Part shown: one piece after another, positions 25,333-35,700 of the stretch
How the letters are laid out: every line of letters starts with the position of its first letter
Position numbering within the stretch: position 1 is the stretch's first letter
Source of the DNA: Oceanospirillaceae bacterium
GTDB lineage: Bacteria > Pseudomonadota > Gammaproteobacteria > Pseudomonadales > Balneatricaceae
Direction of reading: 5' to 3'
Assembly (NCBI GenBank): GCA_024640955.1
Contig: JAHEDZ010000006.1
Coordinates: 32,503-96,502, forward strand
Length of the DNA stretch: 64,000 nucleotides
Program-made: the position numbers and the translations under genes
The notes under the pieces: generated by a model
The model's database searches: none
Told to the model about the DNA's origin: nothing
The model's input: only the letters and a program-made list of their open reading frames with translations

Positions 25333-26460
25333 ATGAAGGCAACCCGAGCACTGACTGAGTCATCCGCTGCATTTGCCGACCTAGGTACATTTCTACCTCT
25401 GGTCGTTGGCCTGATTGTGATTGCTGGAGTAGATCCAATAGGTCTGCTCTACGGTTTCGGGCTTTTCGCATTAGGCACTGGACTCTTTTATCGACGCCCG
25501 ATACCCGTTCAGCCGATGAAAGCGACCGCTGCTATGGCCGTTGCAGGAATGATCGGTACCGAGGTGTTGATCGCAACAGGCATGATGTTAGGTCTAACGC
25601 TGATTTTACTTAGTCAGACAAACCTGGTTTCCAAATTCAAACGATTGATCCCACCAACCGTACTGCATGGCATGCGCACCGCTCTGGCGCTGTCACTGAT
25701 TGCGAACGCTTACGCTATTGGAGCAATATCGCTGTATTGGACAGCCGTACTGCTGCTCTTGCTGGTCGGCCTGCAGTTCACTGCCCTGCGTGCCTTTGGC
25801 GGACTGTTAATACTGTTGCTTGGGTGGATGGCTCTCGGTGATTCATCGATAACATCAGCGGTACCGGGGGCGGCGCAAGGCATAATTAGCCTACCCGAAC
25901 TGCAGTTACCTGAAACTGCAGCCTTCGTCTCGGCTCTCGAACTCGCTTATCTGCCCCAACTGGCTCTGACGCTGACCAATGCACTCATACTGACGGCTGT
26001 GATTGCCCAAGACTATTTTCCTGATCACAATAGGCCTGCAACCGAAAAACGCTTAGCGTTTAGCTCAGGTCTGGCTAACTTCCTTCTTGCACCCCTTGGA
26101 GCCATTCCCATGTGCCATGGTGCAGGCGGACTGGCAGCGCATCATGCGATGGGCTCACGCACGGGCTGGTCGATCGCCATCTTCGGCGCAACATGTCTAG
26201 TGTTGGCAGCACTATTTGGCGAGCAGGTGACACACATTCTGACAGCGGTTCCACTTGAAGTAGTGGCAGCACTCGTGCTCTTCGCGAGCTGGCATTTAGC
26301 GGAGCCGGCGAAAATCTTAACGGTAAGGCCCTCATGCCAACTGATCATCGCCGCGATGACTGTTGTTGCACTCTGGGGCGGGTTGATGACGGCGCTCGTT
26401 GTGGGTGTAGCCCTGGAGTGGTCAATCTCCAAGTACGCCCAGCAGAAAACCACTCTGTAG
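25333..26460 (+). CDS. MOT1-type sulfate/molybdate permease
   Basis: 375-residue polytopic membrane protein with about ten hydrophobic segments, related to the SulP-like MOT1 molybdate transporters of plants and bacteria. The two family motifs are present: PIPVQPMKATAAMAVA at residues 56-71 and GAIPMCHGAGGLAAHHAMG near residue 260. Divergent from tupB across a 115-base gap. Beside the tungstate importer and FDH genes, molybdate is the likely substrate. Its stop TAG is formed by the first bases of a REP-like element. Confidence 0.87.
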   Translation: MKATRALTESSAAFADLGTFLPLVVGLIVIAGVDPIGLLYGFGLFALGTGLFYRRPIPVQPMKATAAMAVAGMIGTEVLIATGMMLGLTLILLSQTNLVSKFKRLIPPTVLHGMRTALALSLIANAYAIGAISLYWTAVLLLLLVGLQFTALRAFGGLLILLLGWMALGDSSITSAVPGAAQGIISLPELQLPETAAFVSALELAYLPQLALTLTNALILTAVIAQDYFPDHNRPATEKRLAFSSGLANFLLAPLGAIPMCHGAGGLAAHHAMGSRTGWSIAIFGATCLVLAALFGEQVTHILTAVPLEVVAALVLFASWHLAEPAKILTVRPSCQLIIAAMTVVALWGGLMTALVVGVALEWSISKYAQQKTTL

Positions 26461-26592
26461 GAGGGATGTAGCGCGAAGCGCTATTTCCCGACAACTCCCA
26501 GTGCAAGAACACCCTTGAAGGAGTGACGACCTCTGCGAACCTAACAAGCTGATAACGGGTCGCGAACGTGCCTGCGGCGGATCCCTCCTACA
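26456..26592. repeat. REP-like paired element between MOT1-type gene and fghA
   Basis: Perfect 12-base inverted repeat TGTAGGAGGGAT (26456-26467) / ATCCCTCCTACA (26581-26592) enclosing 113 bases with a GCGCGAAGCGC motif. The left arm supplies the TAG stop of the MOT1-type gene; the right arm ends two bases from the fghA stop on the opposite strand. This fills the space between two convergent genes. Confidence 0.8.
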
Positions 26593-26594
26593 AA

Positions 26595-27425
26595 CTAACC
26601 CAAACGCTCAGCGTGCCAGCGCAGGTGATCTTCCATGAAGCTTGAAATAAAGAAGTAGGAGTGGTCATATCCCGGTTGCATTCGCAGCGTTAGATCGATA
26701 CCCGCCTCTTTACAAGCATCAGCCAGCAACCAGGGACGTAAGCCGTCATTAAGGAAACCATCGGCCTCACCCTGATCTACCAAGAGCTCTGGAAAACGCG
26801 CACCATCTTCAATGAGCGCGACGCTATCATAAGCGCGCCACGCAGACTCATCAGCCCCTAGGTATTCGCCCAGTGCACGCTTAGACCAGTCAGCTGTTGA
26901 GGGCTGCACAATTGGCGCGAACGCAGAACAGCTCCTGTAACGATCCGGATTCCGAAGTGCACAAACCAGTGCACCATGCCCACCCATAGAGTGGCCAAAC
27001 ACAGCCTGACGCTGGGCATCCAGAGGGTACTCAGCGAACAAAAGCTGTGGCAGCTCCGCAGTTACATAGGAGTACATCTGATAGTTTGCCGCGAAAGGCT
27101 CCTGCGTGGCATCCACATAGAAACCAGCACCCTGCCCCATCTGCCAATCTGATGGATCGAAACCTGCGATAGCTTCGCCGCGTGGACTCGTATCAGGACA
27201 GACAACGGCAACACCCAGCTCGGCAGCTACACGACGGTACTCACCCTTCTCCATCACATTGGCGTGGCTGCAAGTGAGACCTGAGAGATACCAAACGACG
27301 GGAAACGGACCCTCACCCGGTGGCAAAAAGAGTGCGAAGGTCATATCGCACCCTGTGGCTTTAGCGGCGTGGCGAATAACCAGCTGCTCGCCACCAAAGC
27401 TCTTGTTGCTTGATAGAACTTCCAT
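26595..27425 (-). CDS. fghA: S-formylglutathione hydrolase
   Basis: 276-residue alpha/beta hydrolase that splits S-formylglutathione into formate and glutathione. The nucleophile is Ser146 in FGHSMGGHGAL; GYDHSYFF near the C-terminus holds the catalytic histidine and LVDQGEADGFL the acid. TCSHANVMEKGEYRRVAAE is a family signature. It follows the formaldehyde dehydrogenase gene by 50 bases, which contain a 13-base tandem repeat. The formate made here is the substrate of the adjoining FDH. Confidence 0.96.
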   Translation of the reverse strand: MEVLSSNKSFGGEQLVIRHAAKATGCDMTFALFLPPGEGPFPVVWYLSGLTCSHANVMEKGEYRRVAAELGVAVVCPDTSPRGEAIAGFDPSDWQMGQGAGFYVDATQEPFAANYQMYSYVTAELPQLLFAEYPLDAQRQAVFGHSMGGHGALVCALRNPDRYRSCSAFAPIVQPSTADWSKRALGEYLGADESAWRAYDSVALIEDGARFPELLVDQGEADGFLNDGLRPWLLADACKEAGIDLTLRMQPGYDHSYFFISSFMEDHLRWHAERLG

Positions 27426-27434
27426 CAGAACTTT

Positions 27435-27473
27435 CCTTTAAAACTGGCCTTTAAAACTGGCCTTTAAAACTGA
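27435..27473. repeat. Tandem 13-base repeat, three copies
   Basis: CCTTTAAAACTGG is repeated at 27435-27447, 27448-27460 and (last base A) 27461-27473, and a degenerate fourth copy runs into the end of the formaldehyde dehydrogenase gene. It fills the gap between that gene and fghA, so it sets their spacing. Confidence 0.9.
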
Positions 27474-27475
27474 CC

Positions 27476-28609
27476 TTAAAACTCGACAACCGCGCGGATA
27501 GACTCGCCCGAGTGCATCAGGTCAAATGCCTGATTGATATCTTCCAGCTTGAGCTTGTGTGTGATCATCGGGTCGATCTCAATCTTGCCATCCATGTACC
27601 AGTCAACGAACTTAGGTACATCGGTACGGCCCTTCGCACCGCCAAAGGCAGTACCTTTCCAAACTCGGCCAGTAACTAGCTGGAACGGACGGGTGCTGAT
27701 CTCAGCGCCAGCTGGAGCTACACCGATAATTACCGATACACCCCAACCGCGGTGTGAACACTCAAGTGCTTCACGCATAACGTTTACGTTACCTGTCGCG
27801 TCGAAGGAGTAATCAACGCCACCAAACTGATCCTTTTCGGTTTTGGTCAGTTCGATGATCGCCTGAGTTACCGAACCTTCAATCTTGGACGGGTTAATGA
27901 AGTCAGTCATACCAAACTTCTTCGCCATCTCCGCTTTATCGTCGTTGAGGTCAACACCGATGATCTTATCCGCACCTGCCATACGCAGACCCTGGATAAC
28001 ATTCAGACCGATACCGCCCAGACCAAATACTGCCGCAGTAGAACCGATCTCAACGCCCGCTGTGTTGATGACAGAGCCGATGCCGGTAGTCACACCACAG
28101 CCGATGTAACAGATCTTGTCGAATGGAGCGTCATCACGCACTTTCGCCAGAGCAATCTCAGGCATTACCGTGTGGTTAGCGAAGGTCGAGCAACCCATGT
28201 AGTGGTAGATTGGAGTGCCATCCAGCATAGAGAAACGAGAGGTACCATCCGGCATCAAACCCTGGCCCTGAGTGCCGCGAATCGCAGTACAGAGGTTGGT
28301 TTTACCGCTGAGGCACGCGTGACACTGGCGGCACTCTGGCGTGTAAAGTGGGATAACGTGATCACCTGGCTTAAGTGTTGTAACACCCTCGCCTACCTCA
28401 ACGACGACGCCCGCGCCTTCGTGGCCAAGAATCGCTGGGAAGAGACCTTCTGGGTCGTCACCTGAACGTGTGAATTCATCAGTGTGACATACACCTGTCG
28501 CCTTAATCTCAATCAAAACCTCGCCAGCTTTAGGGCTTTCAAGGTTAACTTCCATAATTTCCAGCGGTTTGCCCGGAGCAAGGGCGACGGCAGCACGAGT
28601 TTTCATCAT
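27476..28609 (-). CDS. frmA: S-(hydroxymethyl)glutathione dehydrogenase (class III alcohol dehydrogenase)
   Basis: 377-residue zinc enzyme that oxidises the glutathione adduct of formaldehyde with NAD. Catalytic zinc ligands are in [10 protein letters not shown] and GHEGAG; the structural zinc site is [15 protein letters not shown]. The Rossmann motif [13 protein letters not shown] binds NAD. Two adjacent ATG codons (28609, 28606) follow a GGGAG site. With fghA and the FDH it completes formaldehyde to CO2. No frmR-type regulator is seen beside it. Confidence 0.96.
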   Translation of the reverse strand: MMKTRAAVALAPGKPLEIMEVNLESPKAGEVLIEIKATGVCHTDEFTRSGDDPEGLFPAILGHEGAGVVVEVGEGVTTLKPGDHVIPLYTPECRQCHACLSGKTNLCTAIRGTQGQGLMPDGTSRFSMLDGTPIYHYMGCSTFANHTVMPEIALAKVRDDAPFDKICYIGCGVTTGIGSVINTAGVEIGSTAAVFGLGGIGLNVIQGLRMAGADKIIGVDLNDDKAEMAKKFGMTDFINPSKIEGSVTQAIIELTKTEKDQFGGVDYSFDATGNVNVMREALECSHRGWGVSVIIGVAPAGAEISTRPFQLVTGRVWKGTAFGGAKGRTDVPKFVDWYMDGKIEIDPMITHKLKLEDINQAFDLMHSGESIRAVVEF

Positions 28610-28829
28610 ATCTCCCTAGATATTCTTCTATTTTAGGACCGGGTTGGATGTTAGCACCGAATAAAACGAGGTTGGGACAGGAAAAAAGATTCTGTCGCAT
28701 TTTGACTCATTTATGTCTCAAATGATCAGAAATCTTTTCAACAGCGATGTAAGGCGCTTGCGCCCGCATTGGCTGGATGCAGGCCCCACGTTGCCAAGTA
28801 GCCCGACGAAGCTAGTTAACGATCTGGAT

Positions 28830-28862
28830 CGCGCACTACGCTTCGCGTACAGCTCTCCTACA
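28830..28862 (-). repeat. Single REP-like arm at the tesA 3' end
   Basis: Read on the minus strand, this 33-base segment starts TGTAGGAGAGCTGTACGCGA. It matches 52721-52753 (plus strand) at about 30 of 33 positions. The TAG in its fifth base region is the tesA stop codon. I see no matching opposite arm nearby, so it appears to be a solitary unit. Confidence 0.75.
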
Positions 28863-29475
28863 GCTCAGGTTCGAGAACGGCCCAGACTGTGTCGAAAATG
28901 ATTGGTTGAGCTTCAGCGTTAGGGTGCAGGCCGTCAGACTGCATTAGATCCCACTCGGTTGCGACCTTATCGAGCAGGAAAGGTACTAGAGGTAGCTCAT
29001 ACTTCTCTGCAAGCTGCCCAAATAGCTGAAAGAACTGCTGGGTGTACCGCGGTCCGTAGTTGGGTGGGAGGCGATTACCCAGCACAACAACTCGCGCACC
29101 CGACTGCTGTGCCATTTCAACCAGCGCACTTAGGTTCTCCTCTACGATCTGTAGCGGTAGACCACGCAGCCCGTCGTTGGCACCCAATTCAAGCAGCACC
29201 ATATCTGGCTCGTGCAACTCGAGCAGGTCAGGCAAGCGCGATAGCCCTCCGGATGTGGTCTCACCGCTGACACTCGCGTTAATGACCTCAATTGGCTCGG
29301 GCGCCTCACTCAGACGCTGCTCCAGCATGTCGACCCAGCCCTCATCCGCCTGCAAGCCGTAGCCAGCAGCTAGGCTGTCACCAAGAACCAGAATACCGTC
29401 CGCGCGGGTATTCAGCGAAGTGAAAGTTAAGACTGTTACTACTAGGGTTAAAGCAAGTCTGGTCAATCTGATCAC
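28858..29475 (-). CDS. tesA: Periplasmic acyl-CoA thioesterase I / lysophospholipase (SGNH)
   Basis: SGNH hydrolase of 205 residues with a signal peptide (residues 1-25, ending TRADG). The GDSL block LVLGDSLAAGYG gives the nucleophile Ser34, GANDG the oxyanion site, and DGLHPNAEA the Asp-His pair. I chose GTG at 29475 because GAGGAA precedes it at the right distance and the signal peptide then starts correctly; the frame is open to 29541. Divergent from ybbA, the conserved tesA|ybbA-ybbP arrangement. The stop codon lies within a REP-like repeat. Confidence 0.92.
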   Translation of the reverse strand: MIRLTRLALTLVVTVLTFTSLNTRADGILVLGDSLAAGYGLQADEGWVDMLEQRLSEAPEPIEVINASVSGETTSGGLSRLPDLLELHEPDMVLLELGANDGLRGLPLQIVEENLSALVEMAQQSGARVVVLGNRLPPNYGPRYTQQFFQLFGQLAEKYELPLVPFLLDKVATEWDLMQSDGLHPNAEAQPIIFDTVWAVLEPEL

Positions 29476-29578
29476 CTTGGGTTCCTCTGAAACCTGAGCC
29501 GAACAACAGTTAGTGGCGTACCAGAATATACTAGACTGCAAATCTTTAGATCACCTGAATGAGAAGAGCAAAGCGCTG

Positions 29579-30259
29579 ATGAATGCACCTGCAACTGTCC
29601 TCGAAACACAAAATCTCGCGAAATCTTTCCGCTCTGCTGGGCGAGAGTTCGAGCTTTTTAAGTCGCTGAACCTGAGTGTAAAGTCAGGAGAGACCCTAGC
29701 TATAGTGGGGAAATCAGGCGCAGGTAAGTCGACACTACTGAGCCTATTGGCCGGTCTAGATGTACCGACCTCAGGCTCAATTAGCTTGGATGGTCAGCGA
29801 CTCGATACGCTAGATGATGCGACGCGCGCCAAACTGCGCAGCGAACAGATCGCCTTTATCTTCCAATCTTTTCACCTTCTGCCTGAGCTGGACGCGCAAG
29901 CAAACGTTGCTCTGCCCTTAGAGATCCGTAATGAGCCCAACGCAATGCAGAAGGCGGCCGACTGGCTCATCCGAGTCGGGCTTGGCGAGCGTCTAGACCA
30001 TACACCGTCGCAGCTCTCGGGCGGTGAGCAGCAGCGTGTGGCAATCGCGCGAGCCTTCGCAGGTGAGCCTAAGGTGCTTTTTGCTGATGAACCTACAGGC
30101 AACCTGGATGAGGAGACCGGCAATCAGATTGTTGATCAACTCTTTGCGTTCAACGAGCAGCAGGGCACCACGCTTATTCTGATCACCCATGACCCCGAGC
30201 TGGCCGCACGCTGTCAGCGCCGCATTCTCCTTGTGAACGGTACCCTGGAGGAGCGTTAA
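29579..30259 (+). CDS. ybbA: ABC transporter ATPase YbbA
   Basis: ATPase of about 226 residues in the LolD/MacB group, with Walker [10 protein letters not shown], signature [14 protein letters not shown] and Walker [13 protein letters not shown] at 29579 is supported by a GAGAAG site and by the N-terminus; the open frame extends to 29513. Its stop and the ybbP start overlap (TAATG). By analogy the YbbAP pair extracts or moves a lipophilic compound at the inner membrane; substrate unproven. Confidence 0.93.
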   Translation: MNAPATVLETQNLAKSFRSAGREFELFKSLNLSVKSGETLAIVGKSGAGKSTLLSLLAGLDVPTSGSISLDGQRLDTLDDATRAKLRSEQIAFIFQSFHLLPELDAQANVALPLEIRNEPNAMQKAADWLIRVGLGERLDHTPSQLSGGEQQRVAIARAFAGEPKVLFADEPTGNLDEETGNQIVDQLFAFNEQQGTTLILITHDPELAARCQRRILLVNGTLEER

Positions 30260-32736
30260 TGAATCCAGTTGTAATGAAGCTAGCCCAGCGCCAGCTCTGG
30301 GCACAGTTGCGCACCGTTGAGTGGCGTGCTTTGTTGCTTGCCACCTGGCTCGCGATCACCCTCACGACCTTTCTATCGCTGCTCAGCGATCGTCTTGAAC
30401 AGGGCTTACTACGCGAAAGCGCCAGCGTGCTGGGTGCAGATTTGGTGCTGCGCTCCAGTCGCCCGCTGGACGAACAGCGCATTCTGGATGCCCAGCAGGC
30501 AGGACTTGAGACGACTCAGGTTATTCAGTTCCCGACTATGGTTGGAGCCGGTGAAAATCTCGTGCTCAGTTCGGCCCGAATCGTGACAGCTCCTTATCCG
30601 CTAAGAGGTGAGATCGTTACCGAGCCTACCCAAGGCACCGCTGTCCCGCCCCCCGGCGAGACCTGGGTAGAGCCGCGTATTTTAGAGCAGCTGCAAATAG
30701 ATGTTGGCGACCAGATTCAGTTCGGCTACGTTGACCTCACCGTGACCGCCCGTATGCTGACCTCGCCCGATCGTGGCAGTGGTTTTCGCAGCCTCAGCCC
30801 ACATGTATTGGTGAACAAGGCTGATCTAGAGCAGAGTGGTGTCCTCGCGCCCGGCAGCCGAGCCCAGTTCCGTCTGCTGATGGCCGGTGACGCCGACCTA
30901 ATTACAGCCTTCGAAGCAGAACTCCAACCCAAGCTGGAACAGTACGAACGGGTTCTTTCGCTGACCAGCGATCAGCCCGTAACCGGCAATGCACTGGGCA
31001 ATGGTATGTCCTATCTACGCCTGAGCGCGCTAACCGCCCTACTGCTCTCTGCACTGACGATCATGCTCGCACTACGCCGCTTCAGTAACGGCCAACAGGG
31101 GCGCAGTGCACTGCTGATGTCCATGGGGTTACAGCCCCGAGAAGTGGTACGCCTCTATCTTTGTCAGTTGCTGATCGCTGCACTGGTTATCGGCGCTGCC
31201 GGCACGCTCAGTGGCGTGATTTTTGAGCGCATCGCTGACTACTGGATCTCTGACCTGCTGCCTCAGGCGCTACCCTCAGCTAACTGGTGGAGCTACCTCA
31301 GCGGTGCAGCGCTCGGCTTTGCTATGCTGATTCTATTGGGCTTACCTCCGACACTCGAGCAAGCCCGCGTACCGGTCGCTCAGCTCCTGCGGGGCGAGGA
31401 CATCGGAACACAGACTAGCTCAGGCCGTTCGCTCTACGCGCTCAGCCTGGCGCTACTGGGGGCAACGATCCTTCTGTTCTTACAGGCACCCTTAGCCGCT
31501 TTCCTGCTGCTTCTTGCGCTGGGCATCTGCGGCATCCTCTTTGGTTGGGTCGCTCAGCAATTGCTGCATTGGATTGCCAAACCTCTGGCTAAGCAAATGA
31601 CTCTGGGCCGTCTGCTGAAGATCCGCTTGAGTCAGCAGCGTCGCTGGCACCGTCTGCAGTCTGCTGTTGTTGTGCTGCTACTGACCCTACTAAGTGTGGT
31701 GTGGGTGAGTCGCCAGGATCTATTGCAGGAGTGGCAATCGCAGTTCCCGGACGATGTGCCCAACTACTTCGTCATCAATATTCAAGATTGGCAGAAGCCA
31801 GGGTTAGACGAGTTCTTAGAGCAGCGTCAGATCGAGACCGATCTCTACCCGATGATTCGTGGCCGCCTAACTGAGCTTAATGACGCCCCCATTCGTCCAC
31901 AATTGAATGAAGAGCAGTTAAAAGATGGTGCGCTACGCCGCGAGCTCAACCTCACCTGGCGCGACACCATGCCAGAGCATAATCAACTTCTCAGCGGTCA
32001 GTGGTGGGATGCAGACTCCAGTGAACCGCAGATCTCAATCGAGCGCGATATGCTTGAGGACCTAGGTCTGAAGCTTGGAGACAAACTCGGCTTTGATGTA
32101 GGTGGACAACCGGTTAGCGGGACAATTACCAGCATACGTGAGGTGCAGTGGGAGTCTTTCCGACCCAATTTCTACGTTATCTTCTCGCGCCAGGCACTGG
32201 AGAACTACCCTGGCACTTGGATTACCAGTTTTAAACTGGCTGAGGATGAGCGCACTGCAGCAACCGACATGCTGCGCGAGTTCCCGTCGCTGACCCTGAT
32301 CGATATCGACCAGTTACTGGAACAGTTAGCGGGCTGGCTACAGCGTTTGGCGGATAGTTCGGCAATGGTCCTGGGCCTGACCCTAGCCTGTGGTCTGATA
32401 CTGATCGCCGTTACGCTACTTCAAGCCTTAGAACAGCGGCGTTTTGAAGCTGCACTACTGCAAACACTGGGTAGCACATCAAAGCAGACACAGCGCCTAG
32501 ACCTGCTAGAATTTGCACTCTTAGGCGCCGTTTGTGGTGCTTTAGCAGCAGCGAGCGCGGAAGTTGTACTCGCAGCCCTGCATTATAATCTGTTGCGAGT
32601 TGACGTACGTCTGCATCCAGAGCTCTGGTTTAGCCTGCCACCGCTAGCGGTAATGCTGTTTGTGGGTATCGGCTTTGCTCTGCGAACGCCGCTGCGGATT
32701 GAGCAGTGTTACCACATACTGCGCAGTAAAACCTGA
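30259..32736 (+). CDS. ybbP: FtsX-like ABC permease YbbP
   Basis: 825-residue inner-membrane permease of the FtsX/MacB type. A first helix at about residues 24-44, a large periplasmic domain, helices from about 250 to 400, two or three central helices at 385-430 and 475-490, a second periplasmic domain and three C-terminal helices are visible, the double arrangement typical of YbbP. Coupled to ybbA by a one-base overlap. It ends ten bases before the convergent DUF748-type gene. Confidence 0.92.
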   Translation: MNPVVMKLAQRQLWAQLRTVEWRALLLATWLAITLTTFLSLLSDRLEQGLLRESASVLGADLVLRSSRPLDEQRILDAQQAGLETTQVIQFPTMVGAGENLVLSSARIVTAPYPLRGEIVTEPTQGTAVPPPGETWVEPRILEQLQIDVGDQIQFGYVDLTVTARMLTSPDRGSGFRSLSPHVLVNKADLEQSGVLAPGSRAQFRLLMAGDADLITAFEAELQPKLEQYERVLSLTSDQPVTGNALGNGMSYLRLSALTALLLSALTIMLALRRFSNGQQGRSALLMSMGLQPREVVRLYLCQLLIAALVIGAAGTLSGVIFERIADYWISDLLPQALPSANWWSYLSGAALGFAMLILLGLPPTLEQARVPVAQLLRGEDIGTQTSSGRSLYALSLALLGATILLFLQAPLAAFLLLLALGICGILFGWVAQQLLHWIAKPLAKQMTLGRLLKIRLSQQRRWHRLQSAVVVLLLTLLSVVWVSRQDLLQEWQSQFPDDVPNYFVINIQDWQKPGLDEFLEQRQIETDLYPMIRGRLTELNDAPIRPQLNEEQLKDGALRRELNLTWRDTMPEHNQLLSGQWWDADSSEPQISIERDMLEDLGLKLGDKLGFDVGGQPVSGTITSIREVQWESFRPNFYVIFSRQALENYPGTWITSFKLAEDERTAATDMLREFPSLTLIDIDQLLEQLAGWLQRLADSSAMVLGLTLACGLILIAVTLLQALEQRRFEAALLQTLGSTSKQTQRLDLLEFALLGAVCGALAAASAEVVLAALHYNLLRVDVRLHPELWFSLPPLAVMLFVGIGFALRTPLRIEQCYHILRSKT

Positions 32737-32746
32737 TAAAGCATCA

Positions 32747-35700
32747 CTAGAACGCCAGCTCTACACGCGGTGCTCCCTCGGTAGCACCGCTGTTTGCGAG
32801 GCACGGAAATATACGTTCGTTTGCCACCCCTAAACGAAGTAGCGCGGACCGCAGAGATTCAACTCGTCCAGAGGCTAAGCTCGCTATCCGCTGGTTCCAC
32901 TCTTCGCCGAGCGCTTTGCCTGTCAGGGCTTTCTCCGCACTCTCCTGCGCTGTCACCAACGCCTCCCAGAGTAGCTGCTCCTCAGAGACGAGCGTTACTG
33001 GGCAGATCTCTAGCGTCAACCCGGGACGCTCTTGCATCATGCCGCCGAGCTTAGCCGCGTAGTCTCGGCCCGCCTGATTGAGTTCAACAGTCGCCGGATC
33101 AAACTCAAGCGGCTGGAGTTGAATGAAACGCCCGTTCTCATTCACGTCTTTGACTGTGTTGTAGAGCATGTAGATAGCGCCGAAGGGCTGCAGAGCGTTG
33201 GTCAAATAGAGTGTGGCCCCCTCCTTCACCCCTTTGGTTACCACGATCTGAATAATATCCTGATAGTTGAATTTAGGGTCATTGATATCACCACTCACAG
33301 GAAGATCCAGCTCAATGAGCCGATCCTCTTTCTCCAGCAAAGAGACCGCGCTGGGCAGCGGCATCGTGAAGAGTTTATCTGTCTCATCGGCAGCGCCAAC
33401 GTTGCCACGCTGCACCTCGAGGCGCTGGATACGCAAGGCATTACTCCCCTTCAATTGCCCAGACTCTAGGGTACCTTTAGCATCAAGGCTCAAGGCCCCC
33501 GCACGAATCTGATAGCCGGCAAAGGTCTGCACCAACGGGCTTAACATGGGCATCTGCAGAGAACTAATCTGCGCCTGCCACTGTCCATCGGGTTTGGCCT
33601 TAAGCGGTGTCAGGCTCGCATCGACAGAGATGTCAGCGGATTCGTTTAACTTAGCACGTAGATTAATTGCCAGGGGCTTTCCAGCTCGTGAATCCCAGCT
33701 TGCAGCACTCAGCTGTGACGCAACCAAGTTCAAATTCAGCGGCGCGGCCAGGGAGGAGTCTCGGTAGTTAAGCTGTGTCTGCCCACGCGCATCAAAGCTT
33801 TGGAGTTTTATATCAATCGGCAATTTGCGGTGCTGAGTGGGTTCAGAGGAGCGCTGCACCGAATCCGGCTGGCTCGTATTCGACTCAGGCTTCAAGGCCT
33901 TGCTATTCAACTCTGATTGCAGATTCGCTTGTAAGTTCTCCGTAACCAAAACACCGAGATCTAAAAGATCATCATCAAACGCGGCTCGATCAAGATGCAA
34001 AGCACTCAAACTTACCAAATTTGCCTCCTGCGGCCCAAGGCTGAACTGGCTCAGCTCGAGCTGTTGCAATTGCGCTCGCATCGGCATCTCTAAAGTGAGT
34101 TTGGCTACCTGGGCCTGGTCTAATCGAATTATCTCATCCAATTCGGCCCTCAAACCATTCAGTGAGAGCGCGTTGAGCTCTGCGCCTAACAGGCTTAGAT
34201 CGGGGTTGAGTCGAGTGCTCAGTGAGCCGTTCAGACTATCCAGACCAGCGATCTGATCTGCATCTCGATAGGAGACCCCTGACAAGCTAACCGGGGTATC
34301 AAGTCTTACCCCCGAACTGTCCCGGAGAATCTCCGGTTGGGCGCTAAACTCAGCCAGTTCCAGACTCAGTTGATCTGCTTGATAGCTCAACCCACCGCTA
34401 CTCAGGCTGCCAGTCAGACTCTGTCTCTTGGTATCTGATTGCAGCTGCAGATTTGAAGTGAGACGAGTCAGACTCAGATCCTGCCCTGGCAGATTCGCAT
34501 CCAACTCATTCAGACTTAGCTGTACTCCACCGCTAACCGCCAGCGGATCTAGTTCGGCCAGTGAGTGAGAAAAGTTCAGATTCGGTCGCAGTTGCGCGCT
34601 GCTTAACTTGACTCGCTGGCCACTCTGATCGAGGTCAAACCCATCGAATTTTAGGCTAGCTGCCACTGATAACGCCTCTTGCTGATTCAGTTGCAGGTTA
34701 CCTGCGAGCCCAGCCAAATTGAGGTTGGTCTCAGCCGCTTTGAGGTCCAGTTGTTTCACTCCCAGATCACCGCGTAGCGTAAGGGGCTGGCTCAAAACAT
34801 CGGCCGTAAGTTGGAGTTTGACGGGTCCAGCAAAGCTTAACGCCTTCCAGTTGGCGTCGAGCTCGGATGCCTTTACCTCGGCTCCATTAGACTCAAGCTC
34901 CAGAGCGCCAACAAAACGCTGCCATTGTTGGCCGAATACACCGTCCAGCACCGCCCGATAGGCTTCGGCTTTAGCACTGATCGCAGGGGTATTTAGATCA
35001 GCCTGATCGATCTTGAGCGCGACCTTGGCTGCACCGGTACGACTGGCTAGATCGGTCTCTAACGCGAGCGATTTGATCTGACCATCGATCTCTGGGCTCT
35101 CTAACGCAACAGCTTGAAGATCAGCACTCAGCTCTAGGCGCTCAACCAATTCGATAGAGATGGGATTCTGCTCGCTCGGAAAGAGCAGCGAGAGCGCACT
35201 TTGCAGATCAAGCGATGCAAGGCTATGAGTTGTTTCAGGCGCAAGATAAGCCAGTCTCTGTGACTGCAGCCCGACCTCACCACTGAACTTATTGAAGTCC
35301 AACGGCAAAGTACCCTTGATATCTGCGCTGATGGAGTCAGAACTTAGCTGTTGATCCCTCAACGCGAGGTGGCTCTGCGCTAGCTTTGAGCGCAGCTTTA
35401 CCTGTTCGGTTGTGGCATCGTACTGTAGGGCCACATTTCCCGAGTTAAACCTCGCAGTTGAATCAGCCTGAATCGCACTCAGTTCAGAAAAGCTTGCATC
35501 GAATGCCAGATTCTCAACCGTGCTAAGCGAGCTACTGGACAGCTTCGCCTGCAGCTCTGCTAAAGCGACTTCTGCGCCCTCAGCGCCCTCAGCGCCCTCA
35601 GCGCCAGCCTCAAGCCCGCTCAAACTAATATCACCGGCTATTGAAACTGGTTGCCAGATCGGCTGACCGCTCTGTTGACCCAAAGTGAGCTCGGCTTTCA

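Noticed and set aside
27435..27473. CRISPR-like repeats
   Set aside because: The units are contiguous with no spacers and only 13 bases long, and no cas gene is near.
33837..34256. Long plus-strand ORF inside the DUF748-type gene
   Set aside because: It is antisense to a well-supported coding frame, has no start signal and no recognisable domain.
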